A stretch of DNA of 64,000 nt, taken from the NCBI GenBank assembly GCA_002914805.1, contig JXTB01000043.1, forward strand, positions 1,382,860-1,446,859, in the 5' to 3' direction. Of the stretch, positions 35,033 to 45,369 are shown in pieces. This stretch comes from Parasponia andersonii (Eukaryota > Streptophyta > Magnoliopsida > Rosales > Cannabaceae). Under the pieces are notes generated by a model. The model worked only from the letters and a program-made list of their open reading frames with translations, did not search any database and was not told the origin of the DNA. Each line of letters starts with the position of its first letter. The stretch's first letter is position 1. The translations under genes and the position numbers were made by a program.

Positions 35033-35194
35033 AGACTTAACTAATGATCTCTACTTATTACAAATTAAAAAAAAATATTTACTATTACTTAATTTCCACC
35101 TCACTCTATTAGGGATCACGTCTACCCTCATTATAACTCGAACCTATACTCGAAATTCTACTCTTACAATTTGAGCCAACTTACTTCGTCAATT
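35033..35194 (-). mobile_element. SINE-like dispersed repeat, copy 2
   Basis: On the minus strand it has a good tRNA-like promoter: GTTGGCTCAAATTGTAAGAGT-type box A near 35,180 and GGTTCGAGTTA-type box B near 35,135. It then runs to AATAAGTAGAGATCA, the same 3' end as copy 1 at 31,447-31,630. Confidence 0.6.
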
Positions 35195-36764
35195 AATATT
35201 ATATTTTAGTTATGTTGAAGTCTATAGAGACTCAATGTTTATTGTGCTTTTTTGCTTTGTTTAATTTACCTTCGGTAAATAATACCTAATAAAAATTAGG
35301 GGTAATGGTTTACATTTAAATTGAAATAAACACTTATTTACGTTTCCTAAAATTGTAAACTTTACCATTCCCCACAAAAACGTAAAGCGTCAATTTAATT
35401 ATCGATCTAACTAATTCAATATATAAAGTAACAGTACATTTTTTTTCCTGTTCATAGTTTAAATGTAAACCACTGATTACATTTATCTGATATTTGAGTG
35501 AAAGATAATACCAACTGTTGACTCTAAAAATGGGTATATTATCAAAATATGCTATCTAAATTGGGTATTGACTAAACGGTCCAAGCAATATGCAGACAAT
35601 AAATGGGCTTCTTTAATAAATAGCACTAACAAAGTATTAACTTTTTCTTATAGCACTTTCATTATTATCTTTTTAAAAAAAATTAAAAAAGAAATACTAT
35701 TTTTAAATATTTGTGTTCCTAAATTCCCCTAACTAGTAGGCTGTCTCACGGGTCTAGTTGACTTGTTCAGTTGTTCTAAAGGACTAAGGGTTGTCTTGTG
35801 GGAGTAGTTGGGTTGTTTTAAAGGATAAGCTGAGTTATTGTACAGGACTATTGACTTGTTTTATGGGGATTAGTTGGCTTGTTTTGTGTGACTAGTTAGG
35901 TTTTCTTAAAAGACTAGTTGTGTAGTTTAGAGGATTAGGGTATATTTGGAAGATCATGATAAAAACTGCTACTAAACTAAAGATTAAAGATAAATTACTA
36001 GACTTGAAACCAAAACCTTACAAAGTGGTTACAGAGCCACCAATATAGTAAAGATTTGTTTGGGATAACCTTAAAGTAAAAGTTCAAGAAAATCTTCTTG
36101 AAAAAGCTAATGAGTCTATGTTTTATTAAAAATATCTTCTATTCAAAAGAAAATTTTTTGACATATTATCTAAACATTCGCAAAAGTAACTTTTGGACTT
36201 CAAAAGATCTTTAGAATCCGCGACAAACATGCTCTAAATGAGATTGGGATTCTTACAGAAATACATGCTCAAAGTTCAAAAAATTAAAAAATCTTAGATG
36301 GCATACTTTTTTTGAAAAAAAAAAAAATCAGATTAATTACCTCACATAACTTGACTAGTTATCTTAAGTAATTTTTCAGCTTTTGAATATTTAACTTAGC
36401 CTTTCCTTGATTTCTTTGATTTTTAAAAAATTTTCCAAATAAAATCAAAACTCCTCAATGAGATTCTCAAGGATTTCATTGAGAACATGGAGTATTGCAA
36501 AGAGAACATGGAGTGATTGAGGGTTCCTTAATGGGAATTTAACATGGATAGTAAATATTTGGACTAAAATAACTTTTTTAGGAGTACTTTGAAAATGATT
36601 TTCACATTATTGTGTGAAGGGGGTCACTAAATCTTTGATTATAAAATTATGAATTTTTTCAGCCTAATCAGTTATCATAAATTGTGTAATAGGGGCACAC
36701 AACTAAAAAGTCATTTTTCGAAACAGTTCTAAACAGTCATTTTAATCTACATTACTACTGGTCA
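35195..36764. other. Spacer with a degenerate minisatellite
   Basis: 35,733-35,940 is a degenerate array of a ~30-35 bp unit like GACTAGTTGGCTTGTTTTAAAG. The rest is AT-rich without recognised genes. Confidence 0.5.
35733..35940. repeat. Degenerate minisatellite (GACTAGTTG-type unit)
   Basis: About six head-to-tail units, each with (G)GACTA or GGATTAG, TTGACTTGTT or TTGGGTTGTT, and AAAGG. Divergent, so old. Confidence 0.65.
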
Positions 36765-38600
36765 GGCCCATTTCCCTTCCTTAATTGCTTGGGTTGGAAA
36801 ATAGAATATGGGCCACGCATACAGCTTTGGGGCACATGTCCTCCAAATGGATATATACAAAAATAAAACTAAACAAGGGCTTCTTACAAAACTTCTGAAA
36901 AATTAAAAATTTCTGCATAGGCAGAACTTTTTTTTTTTGGTAGGACTAACTTAGGCTGAAATGAATTTTTTAATTTTTTAGAAATGACATATTTTAAGAA
37001 TATCAAGAGCGCTTTAACCTATAGCTGATAACTTCTCAGCTATAAAAAAACCCTAAAAAAATGCCATATATAAATTTTTTTTCATGGTTAAGAAGCTCTT
37101 GAATATAGGTTAAAATATTCTAGACATTCCTAAACATATCATTTTGGAAAAAAAAAAAAAAACTTGACTTTTGGCCCAAGCTAGTCCTACTATGCCCGTT
37201 TTTCTCTTAAAAAAAATAAAAGTTTAGGTAGATGACTAATATTTTAAATTTGATTAAATAGATGTCCACTTTTTAAATTTTATAACTAAATGTCTATATA
37301 TATATATATATACACTTAATAGATATATTTATATACTAATTTTAGTTACTATATTAAAATGTATTTGGTATATAATTTTTTATACTTGATATGTAAAATT
37401 TTAATATTTGGTATATAAACATATATATCGGATATTTTACTATAATATTTGACATAGGGATATTTACTTAAATTCGGCCCAAAATTTTGGTCATATTTCT
37501 AAGGCTTTTTTTTTTAAAAAGAGAATTCCGGATTCATTAGAAAACTACGATTTTAAAATTTATTTATAAAAATACCATTTTAAAAAGTTATTTAGAAAAA
37601 TATTATTTTGCTCTTCAAAATTGGTACTTTTAAAAAGAATACTCAAACTAACCGATCCAGTTAAAAAATACCTCAGTAAACAAAACCATTCCAGCAAAAA
37701 CACAAAAGAAAAAAAATAATTTAAACGAGGATTTACCTCCTAATCCATAACTAGGGGAATCATTTTCTGTGTGGGCACAATAAAAAAAAAAATCGAAAAA
37801 AAGGAAGTTTTGCCCCCAAAAAAGGTGGGACACAGAAAATATATTATAATGAAATTAAGGTGGCAAAACTTCCTTTTTTCTAATCTTATTATAATGAAAT
37901 TAAGCCAGCCAAATCTGTCGAATGTCACACTGCACCAAGAAGGATTAGGCAATGGTCAAATCACCAGCAAAAATAGATAATGAAAGTTTTCAGTTTATAC
38001 ACATTTATTTGTATTAATCATGATACTGTGTTGACAATTGTTGGTGTTCTATGCTATGATTGAAGGGGTTGAGTAAACAACCAAAACTTAGAAATGATGA
38101 CTTGAGAACTAGATCATCGTACCTTTTTCTTCTAAAGCTTGTCTTTTCCCTCTTGATAATTTCTTAACTTACTGGGGTTGGTAAATTCTTTAAGATTGTA
38201 ATATAAATCTAAATCAGATAATGAGAACCTAAAGTCGGCCACATATTTCAAGGGCCTGTAAGTGAAACAAGTTGGACATCCATAGGGCCACTTTGTGCCA
38301 AATATTTAGACTCACAATCATAAGAGCATATTTTAATGCATTCAGCAGTTTTGGGTGTGTCTTGATTTTGGGATGGAAGCTCACTTATCCGAGAATAATT
38401 TTCAGTGTGGTATATTGGAATTAAAAATTTAGTAAAAATTTTGGTACACTTATTATTATCCAAGCCTTAAATTATTTGAAGTATACGGGAGCTGTCTTCT
38501 CTTAATTACATAAATGGTCCATTGGAATTTTAAACCACCACCTAAACTGAGAGAGACCCTATACAATGCATTATAAAACTATTAGGATAAGTAAGTTTAA
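36765..38600. repeat. Right copy of the segmental duplication
   Basis: 36,765-36,860, 37,735-38,290, 38,355-38,480 and 38,490-38,600 match, in the same order, 20,130-20,200, 20,265-20,800, 22,600-22,760 and 29,975-30,085. The intact carrier gene follows, and its relic follows the left copy. Extra sequence between the blocks here includes a small inverted-repeat element. Confidence 0.8.
36940..37190. mobile_element. Inverted-repeat MITE in the right duplication copy
   Basis: The left end GTAGGACTAACTTAGGC and the inverted right end GTAGGACTAGCTTGGGC match at 15 of 17. Further in, ATATTTTAAGAATATC...TTTAACCTATA pairs with its inverted counterpart. About 250 bp, mostly palindromic. It is absent from the left copy, consistent with insertion after the duplication. 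Confidence 0.65.
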
Positions 38601-38942
38601 AAAAAGAAAAAAAAAATACTAATATCACCAGATCTTAAAATATAGTCTTTGAAAGACGGAAGCAGCACATTTTTTGGAAGGTCCCCACGAGAAAAACCAT
38701 CTTACCTATTGCATTTTGTAAAGTTCTTTATGTAAATATGAGCAATGCTCAAAACAAAATCATCGGCTAGACAACAAATATCAAAGGTAAAAGATGAATT
38801 TAATTTCAGGAGAAAAGAGCCCCAATCCACCGGCCACCGCCGGTATAATGTTGATAAGAAGTCACCCACAGTTTATGAGAAAAGTCAGAAATAAAAACCA
38901 GTTAGCTAATACGATATCTCTAAAGTCCTCGCAATGATAACC
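38601..38942. other. Distal 5' flank of the carrier gene
   Basis: AT-rich, with a GC-rich inverted patch CCGGCCACCGCCGG near 38,829-38,842. No gene. Confidence 0.4.
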
Positions 38943-38952
38943 GACACGTGTC
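38943..38952. promoter_or_regulatory. G-box/ABRE palindrome GACACGTGTC
   Basis: A perfect 10-bp palindrome with ACGTG core, shortly before the CT-rich leader of the carrier gene. bZIP and bHLH factors bind such sites in plants. Regulation of this gene by light or ABA is inference. The left duplication copy also has a CACGTG at 30,117-30,122. Confidence 0.4.
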
Positions 38953-39143
38953 CACTTTCCTCGATCCTTAAAACCCTCACAAAAATCCATAAATCTTGTC
39001 CTCTCTTTTCCGTTAAAGCTCTCTCTCACACACACAGTCCCACCTTGTGTGTGTCTTATGGGCAATCCACTTCGCTTTCTGTGATACCCTTTTTCTCCTC
39101 CATCTCATTCTCAGCGCCTCCACCACTTGTTCTCTCCAAAACC

Positions 39144-39148
<5 letters not shown>

Positions 39149-39173
<25 letters not shown>
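39149..39173. repeat. (TTA)n microsatellite in the carrier gene leader
   Basis: About eight ATT/TTA units between a CT-rich stretch and the coding sequence, probably within the 5' UTR or a leader intron. Confidence 0.9.
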
Positions 39174-39174
<1 letters not shown>

Positions 39175-39675
39175 GCTAAATCAAGACCACCAAAAGACTT
39201 TCTCTAGCTTTAGATTTGATGATTGATGCCACGCCGTTGTTACTTTTTTTGTACTCTTTTCAGAGATGAAGTTTTGAAGATGATGATGAGCGGCTATGAT
39301 CGTCGTCGTCCTCCTCCACCTCTGGTCAGAACAATCATCACCAATACAGCTTTTTGGATCGAGAAATGGTCGACCCATTTATGGTGATCCACGTTCGGTC
39401 TCTAATCTGGTTAAGAAAAAGGCAAAAAAGACACCCCCCCAACAAAACTCATCTCCCTGTTTGCTCTATTAACTCTCTATTAACTCTAAAACCATACACC
39501 AAAGTGTTGATCTTTGTTTGTTATTTCACTGTTGATGTTTGATATTTATACAATCTTAAGCTAATTTTATAGTTGATAGGAGTTAACCTCAGCTGCTAAT
39601 CATACGAAAGTTGGTTAGATTTCTCAGTTTGGTCAAAAGGGTTTTGCTTGTAGTAGAATATCAAAGGTGGCGAAG

Positions 39676-40728
39676 ATGAGTTTGGGCACGGCCGAGGACG
39701 ATTCGGCTTCGGAGATTCATATTCCGGCGGACATAGATTGGCATATGCTTGACAAGTCCAAGTTTTTCTTTCTAGGGGCTGCTCTATTTTCCGGGGTGTC
39801 GGGGGCTTTGTATCCGATCGTGGTGTTGAAGACCCGGCAACAAGTCTCGCCGACGCCGATTTCTAGCTTTAAGATGTCGTTTGCCATCATGCGCCATGAA
39901 GGCTGCCGAGGTTTCTACAGAGGTTTTGGTACATCTTTGATGGGAACAATCCCGGCTCGAGCGCTTTACATGACAGCTCTTGAAGTGACCAAGAGTAATG
40001 TTGGGACCGTCACGGTTAGATTAGGCTACTCCGATACCACCGCCACGGCTATAGCGAATGCTGCGGCCGGGTTGAGCTCTGCCATGGCTGCTCAATTGGT
40101 TTGGACCCCAATTGATGTTGTGAGTCAAAGACTCATGGTTCAGAGTTGTAGCAAGAGTGGCAAGAACACTCTCTCTCGTGTGACTTCCTATAGATACAAC
40201 AATGGTTTAGACGCGTTTAGGAAAATCGTGTACTCAGATGGCTTGAGAGGATTGTATAGGGGGTTTGGGATATCGATATTGACTTATGCACCATCCAACG
40301 CTGTTTGGTGGGCTTCTTACTCTGTGGCATATAGGCTCATCTGGGGTGGTTTTGGTTGCTATATGGGGAAGAAAGATCATGAGAATCGGTTGGTCAATGG
40401 CTCTAGTTTTAAGCCTGATTCCAGAGCAACTGTAGCGGTTCAAGGGCTGAGTGCTGCCATGGCTAGTGGGGTTTCTGCTCTGATTACTATGCCACTAGAT
40501 ACGATCAAAACAAGATTGCAAGTCTTGGATGGAGACGAAAATGGACAAAGAAGGCCACTGACTATTGCTCAAACGGTGAGGAATTTGGTCAAGGAAGGTG
40601 GATTTGGTGCTTGTTACAGAGGATTGGGGCCAAGGTGGGCTTCCATGGCTATGTCAGCGACAACCATGATCACTACCTATGAGTTTCTCAAGAGGCTATC
40701 TACCAAGACTCAGGATGGCTTCCCTTGA
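39676..40728 (+). CDS. Mitochondrial carrier, SLC25A44-like
   Basis: Intronless, 350 residues. Three mitochondrial-carrier repeats are visible, at about 30-105, 130-220 and 252-342. Each has a signature after its first helix: PIVVLKTR (47-54), PIDVVSQR (145-152) and PLDTIKTR (273-280). The partner motifs EG.RGFYRGF (75-84), DGLRGLYRGF (188-197) and EGGFGACYRGL (307-317) follow. The first signature lacks the usual acidic residue (V in its place) and the second lacks the basic residue (S in its place), so this carrier is atypical. The start ATG at 39,676 gives MSLGTAEDDSASEIHIP; the frame is open a few codons further up but without ATG. Family knowledge: members cross the inner mitochondrial membrane, and mammalian SLC25A44 moves branched-chain amino acids. 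The substrate here is not shown. A dead 5' copy lies at 33,041. Confidence 0.93.
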   Translation: MSLGTAEDDSASEIHIPADIDWHMLDKSKFFFLGAALFSGVSGALYPIVVLKTRQQVSPTPISSFKMSFAIMRHEGCRGFYRGFGTSLMGTIPARALYMTALEVTKSNVGTVTVRLGYSDTTATAIANAAAGLSSAMAAQLVWTPIDVVSQRLMVQSCSKSGKNTLSRVTSYRYNNGLDAFRKIVYSDGLRGLYRGFGISILTYAPSNAVWWASYSVAYRLIWGGFGCYMGKKDHENRLVNGSSFKPDSRATVAVQGLSAAMASGVSALITMPLDTIKTRLQVLDGDENGQRRPLTIAQTVRNLVKEGGFGACYRGLGPRWASMAMSATTMITTYEFLKRLSTKTQDGFP

Positions 40729-43408
40729 TTGACATGAAAGTTGAAACAAGCTGCCAAAGGAAGACTCCGGAAGAGATGCTTTTTTTATTTCTTTATCTTC
40801 GAAATTTGTTCTGCATTTGGCTGTATTGGCTGCCTGGTTGCCTTAGATTAATGTAAATTCTTTTTATATTTTTTTTCCCCTTTTTATGTTATCTTTACCT
40901 TGGGACCTGAGGAGTAAGGTTATTATGGATGAAGATAAGTGAGGATATGTAAATATATGGTTCTTTTATTTACTTTTTTCGAATATGATGTGTTTTATGC
41001 TTTATCAAGTTTACCTATGCTGTTCAAGCATAAACTTTTTTTAGAGATAAGTTCAACTTCTTATCTCAAGGAGGGAGAATCAAATTCTCTAATCACTATC
41101 TACGTATTAGAAAATGATTAAAGCTAATTGGCATGCGAAATTTTATTAAACATCCTCTTGATATTCTGATGTTGAAAATATCCTATTTTGAATGTTCCTC
41201 AGAAATATTCTTTGTGAGGACTAACAAAGAACAAAATGTCTACAATCATTTAGATGATTTTTTTAACATTCTAGGAGTATTTTGATACAAAAGAGAATAT
41301 TAGAAGAAACAGTTTTCAACTTAGAGCTAATATGGAAAATATCACATGGAGGATATTTAATAAAATTCCTGTTTGGAATTGGGCAATATGCTCTCTACCA
41401 AATCAAATTCCTACAGTATTCCAAGATTTTGCAACAAAGAAAGAATAAAGTGCAACTAAGGAAAAGTAACAAAAACCCAAGAAAGAAAAAAGAAGAGCAA
41501 AGTTTTGGAAATATTTGCTTCGCCGAGTTGATTAGAATCTACTTGTCATGTGGTTTTAAGGAATCTATTGACGTAAGACACTCCCTATGTTCTTGTCTTG
41601 TGGTAATAATAAGGGCCATCATTCAATTATCCTCAAATATTTAGAGTATAGTCCAAACTCAAATGCACAACCCAACCAAAGAAAGGCTAAGTGATAGGCT
41701 GACTGTACCCCTCAAAAAATGTTCAAGAGACAAGGGAGTTGAGCGTGCAAAGTCTTCCTTAAGAAATTCAATTTTATAGTGGAAAAAGACAAACTTAATT
41801 AAATAAACATAAAACACCTTCACCAGATACTGGGGAATGAAATCTGTGGAACTATGCTTTACCAAAGTTAGGTAAATCATCTCTCTTTCACCTCGAACTA
41901 GAAAACCATGAGACACCCATATAGGATTTCGAGGTCAAAATAGAGGGTTTAATCAGCTCCCAATGAAGACATGGTTTTCCTCCGAAAAAACGCTGAAAAG
42001 TAGAAATGGTGTTAAGCCACCGCGGATCTCACTTTTAAACCTATGTATGGTCCTTGTATATTTATTAGTGCGTAATGTTAAACACATATTAGTGTCTTTT
42101 AGATTACTCAAATTCTTATAGAAGTATTTGACATGTTAATTACGTGGAGTTTAATTATGCGGATGAAAATTACTGTGAACTAAATAATACACGTGAGTCA
42201 AGAGTCAATGCAACATGAAATACGTGCATCTAAATTCAAAATATTGTCAGCTTTTACTCGATTAAAATCAATTAAACAAACCCTTCACGAAAAAAAATCA
42301 ATTAAACAAATATTTTATATGCGTATATGAAAGATAAAAGGATTCATTTGAGATCGATTATGTTCGTTATTTTTAACTTCTAAAAGCAGTTATCGAAAAA
42401 ATTGAGAGTTAGTATTTGACAAATTTTTGTTTTTGATCAATAAATTCTAAAAACTGACGTGTAATCGTTATTTTAAAATTTAAGAAATATGATAAAGATT
42501 ATTTTTCAAAATTAATTATACTTTATTAATATAAATTATTTAAAATATCTCTTTATAACACAAATAATTTATAAATTACTAAATATTTAGACATTATTTT
42601 TAAACAGCATAATAATTTTATAAACTAAATTAATCAAATATCTAAATCTTATTTGCTACAGTTACTCGCTCACAGCACAACCACCGTATAATTACATTAT
42701 TACAGCATAGCTACGTTACAATACAATAATACTAAACTGCTCCAAAATAACAAAATAACGGGAGATAATCTGAAAATAGATGGCTCGATAGATGAATTTT
42801 TTTTTTTTAAAAATATTAACATAGTGGAAACGGGACAAAACCCCCAAAAAAAAAAAAAAAAAACCGTAGGCTGTGTAAGCAAAATCCATTTGCGTATATC
42901 ATCCAAGTGTATCTATGGACCATTTGACATTATCATTATTACGAATGTCTATGGACCATTGAGCTAACTAAAAGTAAAACAGTGGGCCAAACAAAGCTCG
43001 CTCTCTCTCTCTCTCTCTCTCTCAGTTTCAATCGGTCTCTCTCTGTTTTTTTTTTTTTTTTTTTCGAATAAGGTCTTTCTCACTCAGTTTCAATCGGTCT
43101 CTTTCTATTTCTTTTTTCTTTTTCCTTTTTTTTTTTTCTTTTTTTTTGAATAAGGTCTCTCTCTGTTTCTGAGTCACCGCAGCTTGCTTTTGTCCTCATC
43201 CCACAGTAGCAGCCAGGCACCACTACTGACAAGTAAGGCCGCATATGCTACGGACCACTTCAAATATCAGAAACTGCAACTCTGTGATTGTTCATTAACC
43301 TCTTGGCTTTAACTGACTCATTATACAAGACGAATGCATTTACTTTTCATAATCCAACCTTAATATGTTAAACAAAATCTAGGTAACCGCAGTTCATATT
43401 TGTTTTTA
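40729..43408. other. 3' flank of the carrier gene and spacer
   Basis: 40,729-40,930 is likely the 3' UTR. 41,280-42,020 has a retroelement-like, low-complexity look on the minus strand, but no LTR ends could be fixed. The open frame at 41,282-41,644 has no recognisable domain and is not called. (CT)n lies at 43,003-43,022 with long T-runs to 43,150. Confidence 0.45.
43003..43022. repeat. (CT)n microsatellite
   Basis: Ten CT units, followed by T-rich, CT-rich sequence with a repeated CAGTTTCAATCGGTCTCT motif. Confidence 0.9.
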
Positions 43409-44458
43409 GGCTATCTCCAACTCAAAATTTAAATTGTCGTAAGTTTTGCACCATTTTGCAGTTATTTTCAGGTTATTTTCAAAAACTATTTCCAACCCAA
43501 AACTTTTAAGTCTAAAAAATAATATTTATTTTCTTTTTCTCATTTTTAATTTATAAATAATTCATATATTGCACTAATTATTTAATTATATATTCATGTA
43601 AACTAAAACTACAATAATTAATCTAATGTACATTACTAACATTAATTGTATTTGTTAAAGAAATTTATTTTAAATAAAATATTATATAAATTAATTCTAC
43701 TTCTTTTGGAAAAAACCGATCCAAACCTATGTCAATTTTTTTCAAAGTGAACAAGTAAGAATTATGGAAAAAAGAAATCAACAATGTGGCGAAGGATCTA
43801 GAAATAGCTCTGCTTCTTTTGGCCAATATTTAAACAATCTTAGAAGATCTGAAATCCATCTCCCAGAATATTAATAGTAATTATTGTCTTACGTTGGGTT
43901 GTATTTTATCTTTATATATTAGTGTTTTATGTCGTAATTTGCCTTCAAATATTATTGGTTTAATTTTGTTTAAGTAGTAAGTTATAATTTGCCTTCGAAC
44001 TTAGTGCTTTAATTTATGTTGTTTTCTTAGTGCTTTAATTTAAGTTATTTTCTAATGGTAATTTATTTGGATTTTAATATTTTAATGATTGACTATTAAT
44101 ATTATTTTAATTTATTAATATTTTTGTGTTATATATTTAACTATAGTTTATAAAAAATGACAATTTAATTAATAATTGAATTAAAAGATTTTTTTAATAA
44201 CTTAAGAATTTAAATAAAATCACAAAATTATTAGACAAATAATTAAAGAAAAGACACAAAGTGAACAAAATTCATTGTCTATTATATTTAAGGGGTATAA
44301 TTGAAATTAATAAAATTTGTAAACAAACTTTAAAACTACAATAAAAACTCATATCTGGTATTGTCTCTAAAATAAAGCCACGTTTTAAAGTTAGGTTGAA
44401 GCTTGGTTTTAACTCTATTTTTGTGCACAACTTTAAAATAAAGTCCTTGGAGATGCTC
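43409..44458. mobile_element. PIF/Harbinger-like non-autonomous element
   Basis: 1,050 bp starting GGCTATCTCCAAC and ending, inverted, GAGCATCTCCAAG. TTA lies on both sides (43406-43408 and 44459-44461), the trinucleotide duplication typical of PIF/Harbinger. The interior is AT-rich. A plus-strand stretch near 43,785-43,870 reads CGEGSRNSSASFGQYLNNLR, which may be a scrap of an original second (Myb-like) protein, but that is weak. No transposase remains. Confidence 0.65.
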
Positions 44459-44758
44459 TTATTATTATTATTATTATTTTGGATGGAGTCAAACTTGTTT
44501 TAATTTAGCCAAGTTTAAAAGGATAAAAAATGACAAATCGATTAAGAACAAGAGAAGGAAAGACCAAAAAAAAGATTAGCTCTTATACCTAATGAAGCTT
44601 TAACAATTTAATATGCAAATTTATTCCCCGGCCATTATGGAAGAATCCAACATTTTAATGGAGGGACCCACGTTATCTATCAACGACATCTGCATAAGAT
44701 GTATTTAACTTTGACATGTTAAATGCAATTTCTTCTTTTTACATTGTCATATTTCACT

Positions 44759-44870
44759 ACATGACACATAAGTTTTACTATGATTTTATTATGATTTATA
44801 CAGGTAGAATTGATATGTAATTACATGACACATAAGTTTTACTATGATTTTATTATGATTTATATAGGTA
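44759..44870. repeat. Tandem duplication, 64-bp unit
   Basis: ACATGACACATAAGTTTTAC starts at 44,759 and 44,823. The copies are nearly identical for about 47 bp. Confidence 0.9.
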
Positions 44871-45092
44871 TTTTTTTAATCTATGGGTAAGTATTTTTTT
44901 TAGCCGTTAGATCACTATCTAATGGTGATCCAATGGCTATAATGAAGTACATGAAAAGACGTACATCATTAATGCTCTTTCTCTTTTACTTTTTATAATA
45001 AAAAAATATGCATGCTAAATTTCATTAGACAAATTGATAATTGATACATATGCATAAGTAAAAAAAAAACACGTATTGAATTGGTGCCTATA
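44871..45092. mobile_element. TA-microsatellite-associated MITE, copy b
   Basis: Interior GATCACTATCTAATGGTGATCCAATGG-type sequence and right end TATTGAATTGGTGCC just before (TA)n at 45,095-45,113. It is inverted relative to copy c, which starts on the other side of the same (TA)n run. The left end is worn. Confidence 0.6.
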
Positions 45093-45113
45093 AATATATA
45101 TATATATATATAT

Positions 45114-45355
45114 GGGCACCAATCCAGTAGGTATTTTTTTTTTTTACTTATGTATAGGTATCAATTTGGTCAATGAAAATTTAGTATATATATTTTTTTA
45201 TTATAAAAAATAAGAGAGAAAAAAAGCATTAATGATGCACGTTTTTTTATGCACTTCATTATAGCCATTGGATCACCATTAGATGGTGATCCAACGGCTA
45301 AAAAAAAATACCTATCCATAAGTAAAGAAAAAAAATACCTATTGGATTGGCAACC
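45114..45355. mobile_element. TA-microsatellite-associated MITE, copy c (best preserved)
   Basis: Starts GGGCACCAATCCAGTAGGTA and ends, inverted, GGTTGCCAATCCAATAGGTA, matching at 16 of 20, with T-runs inside each end. (TA)n runs lie directly outside both ends (45,095-45,113 and 45,356-45,369). The interior holds ATTAATGATGCAC and the short palindromic GGATCACCATTAGATGGTGATCC. About 242 bp, no coding capacity. Confidence 0.8.
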
Positions 45356-45369
45356 TATATATATATATA

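Noticed and set aside
41282..41644. 120-codon open frame
   Set aside because: No recognisable domain, skewed composition and no splice partners. It lies in retroelement-like sequence.
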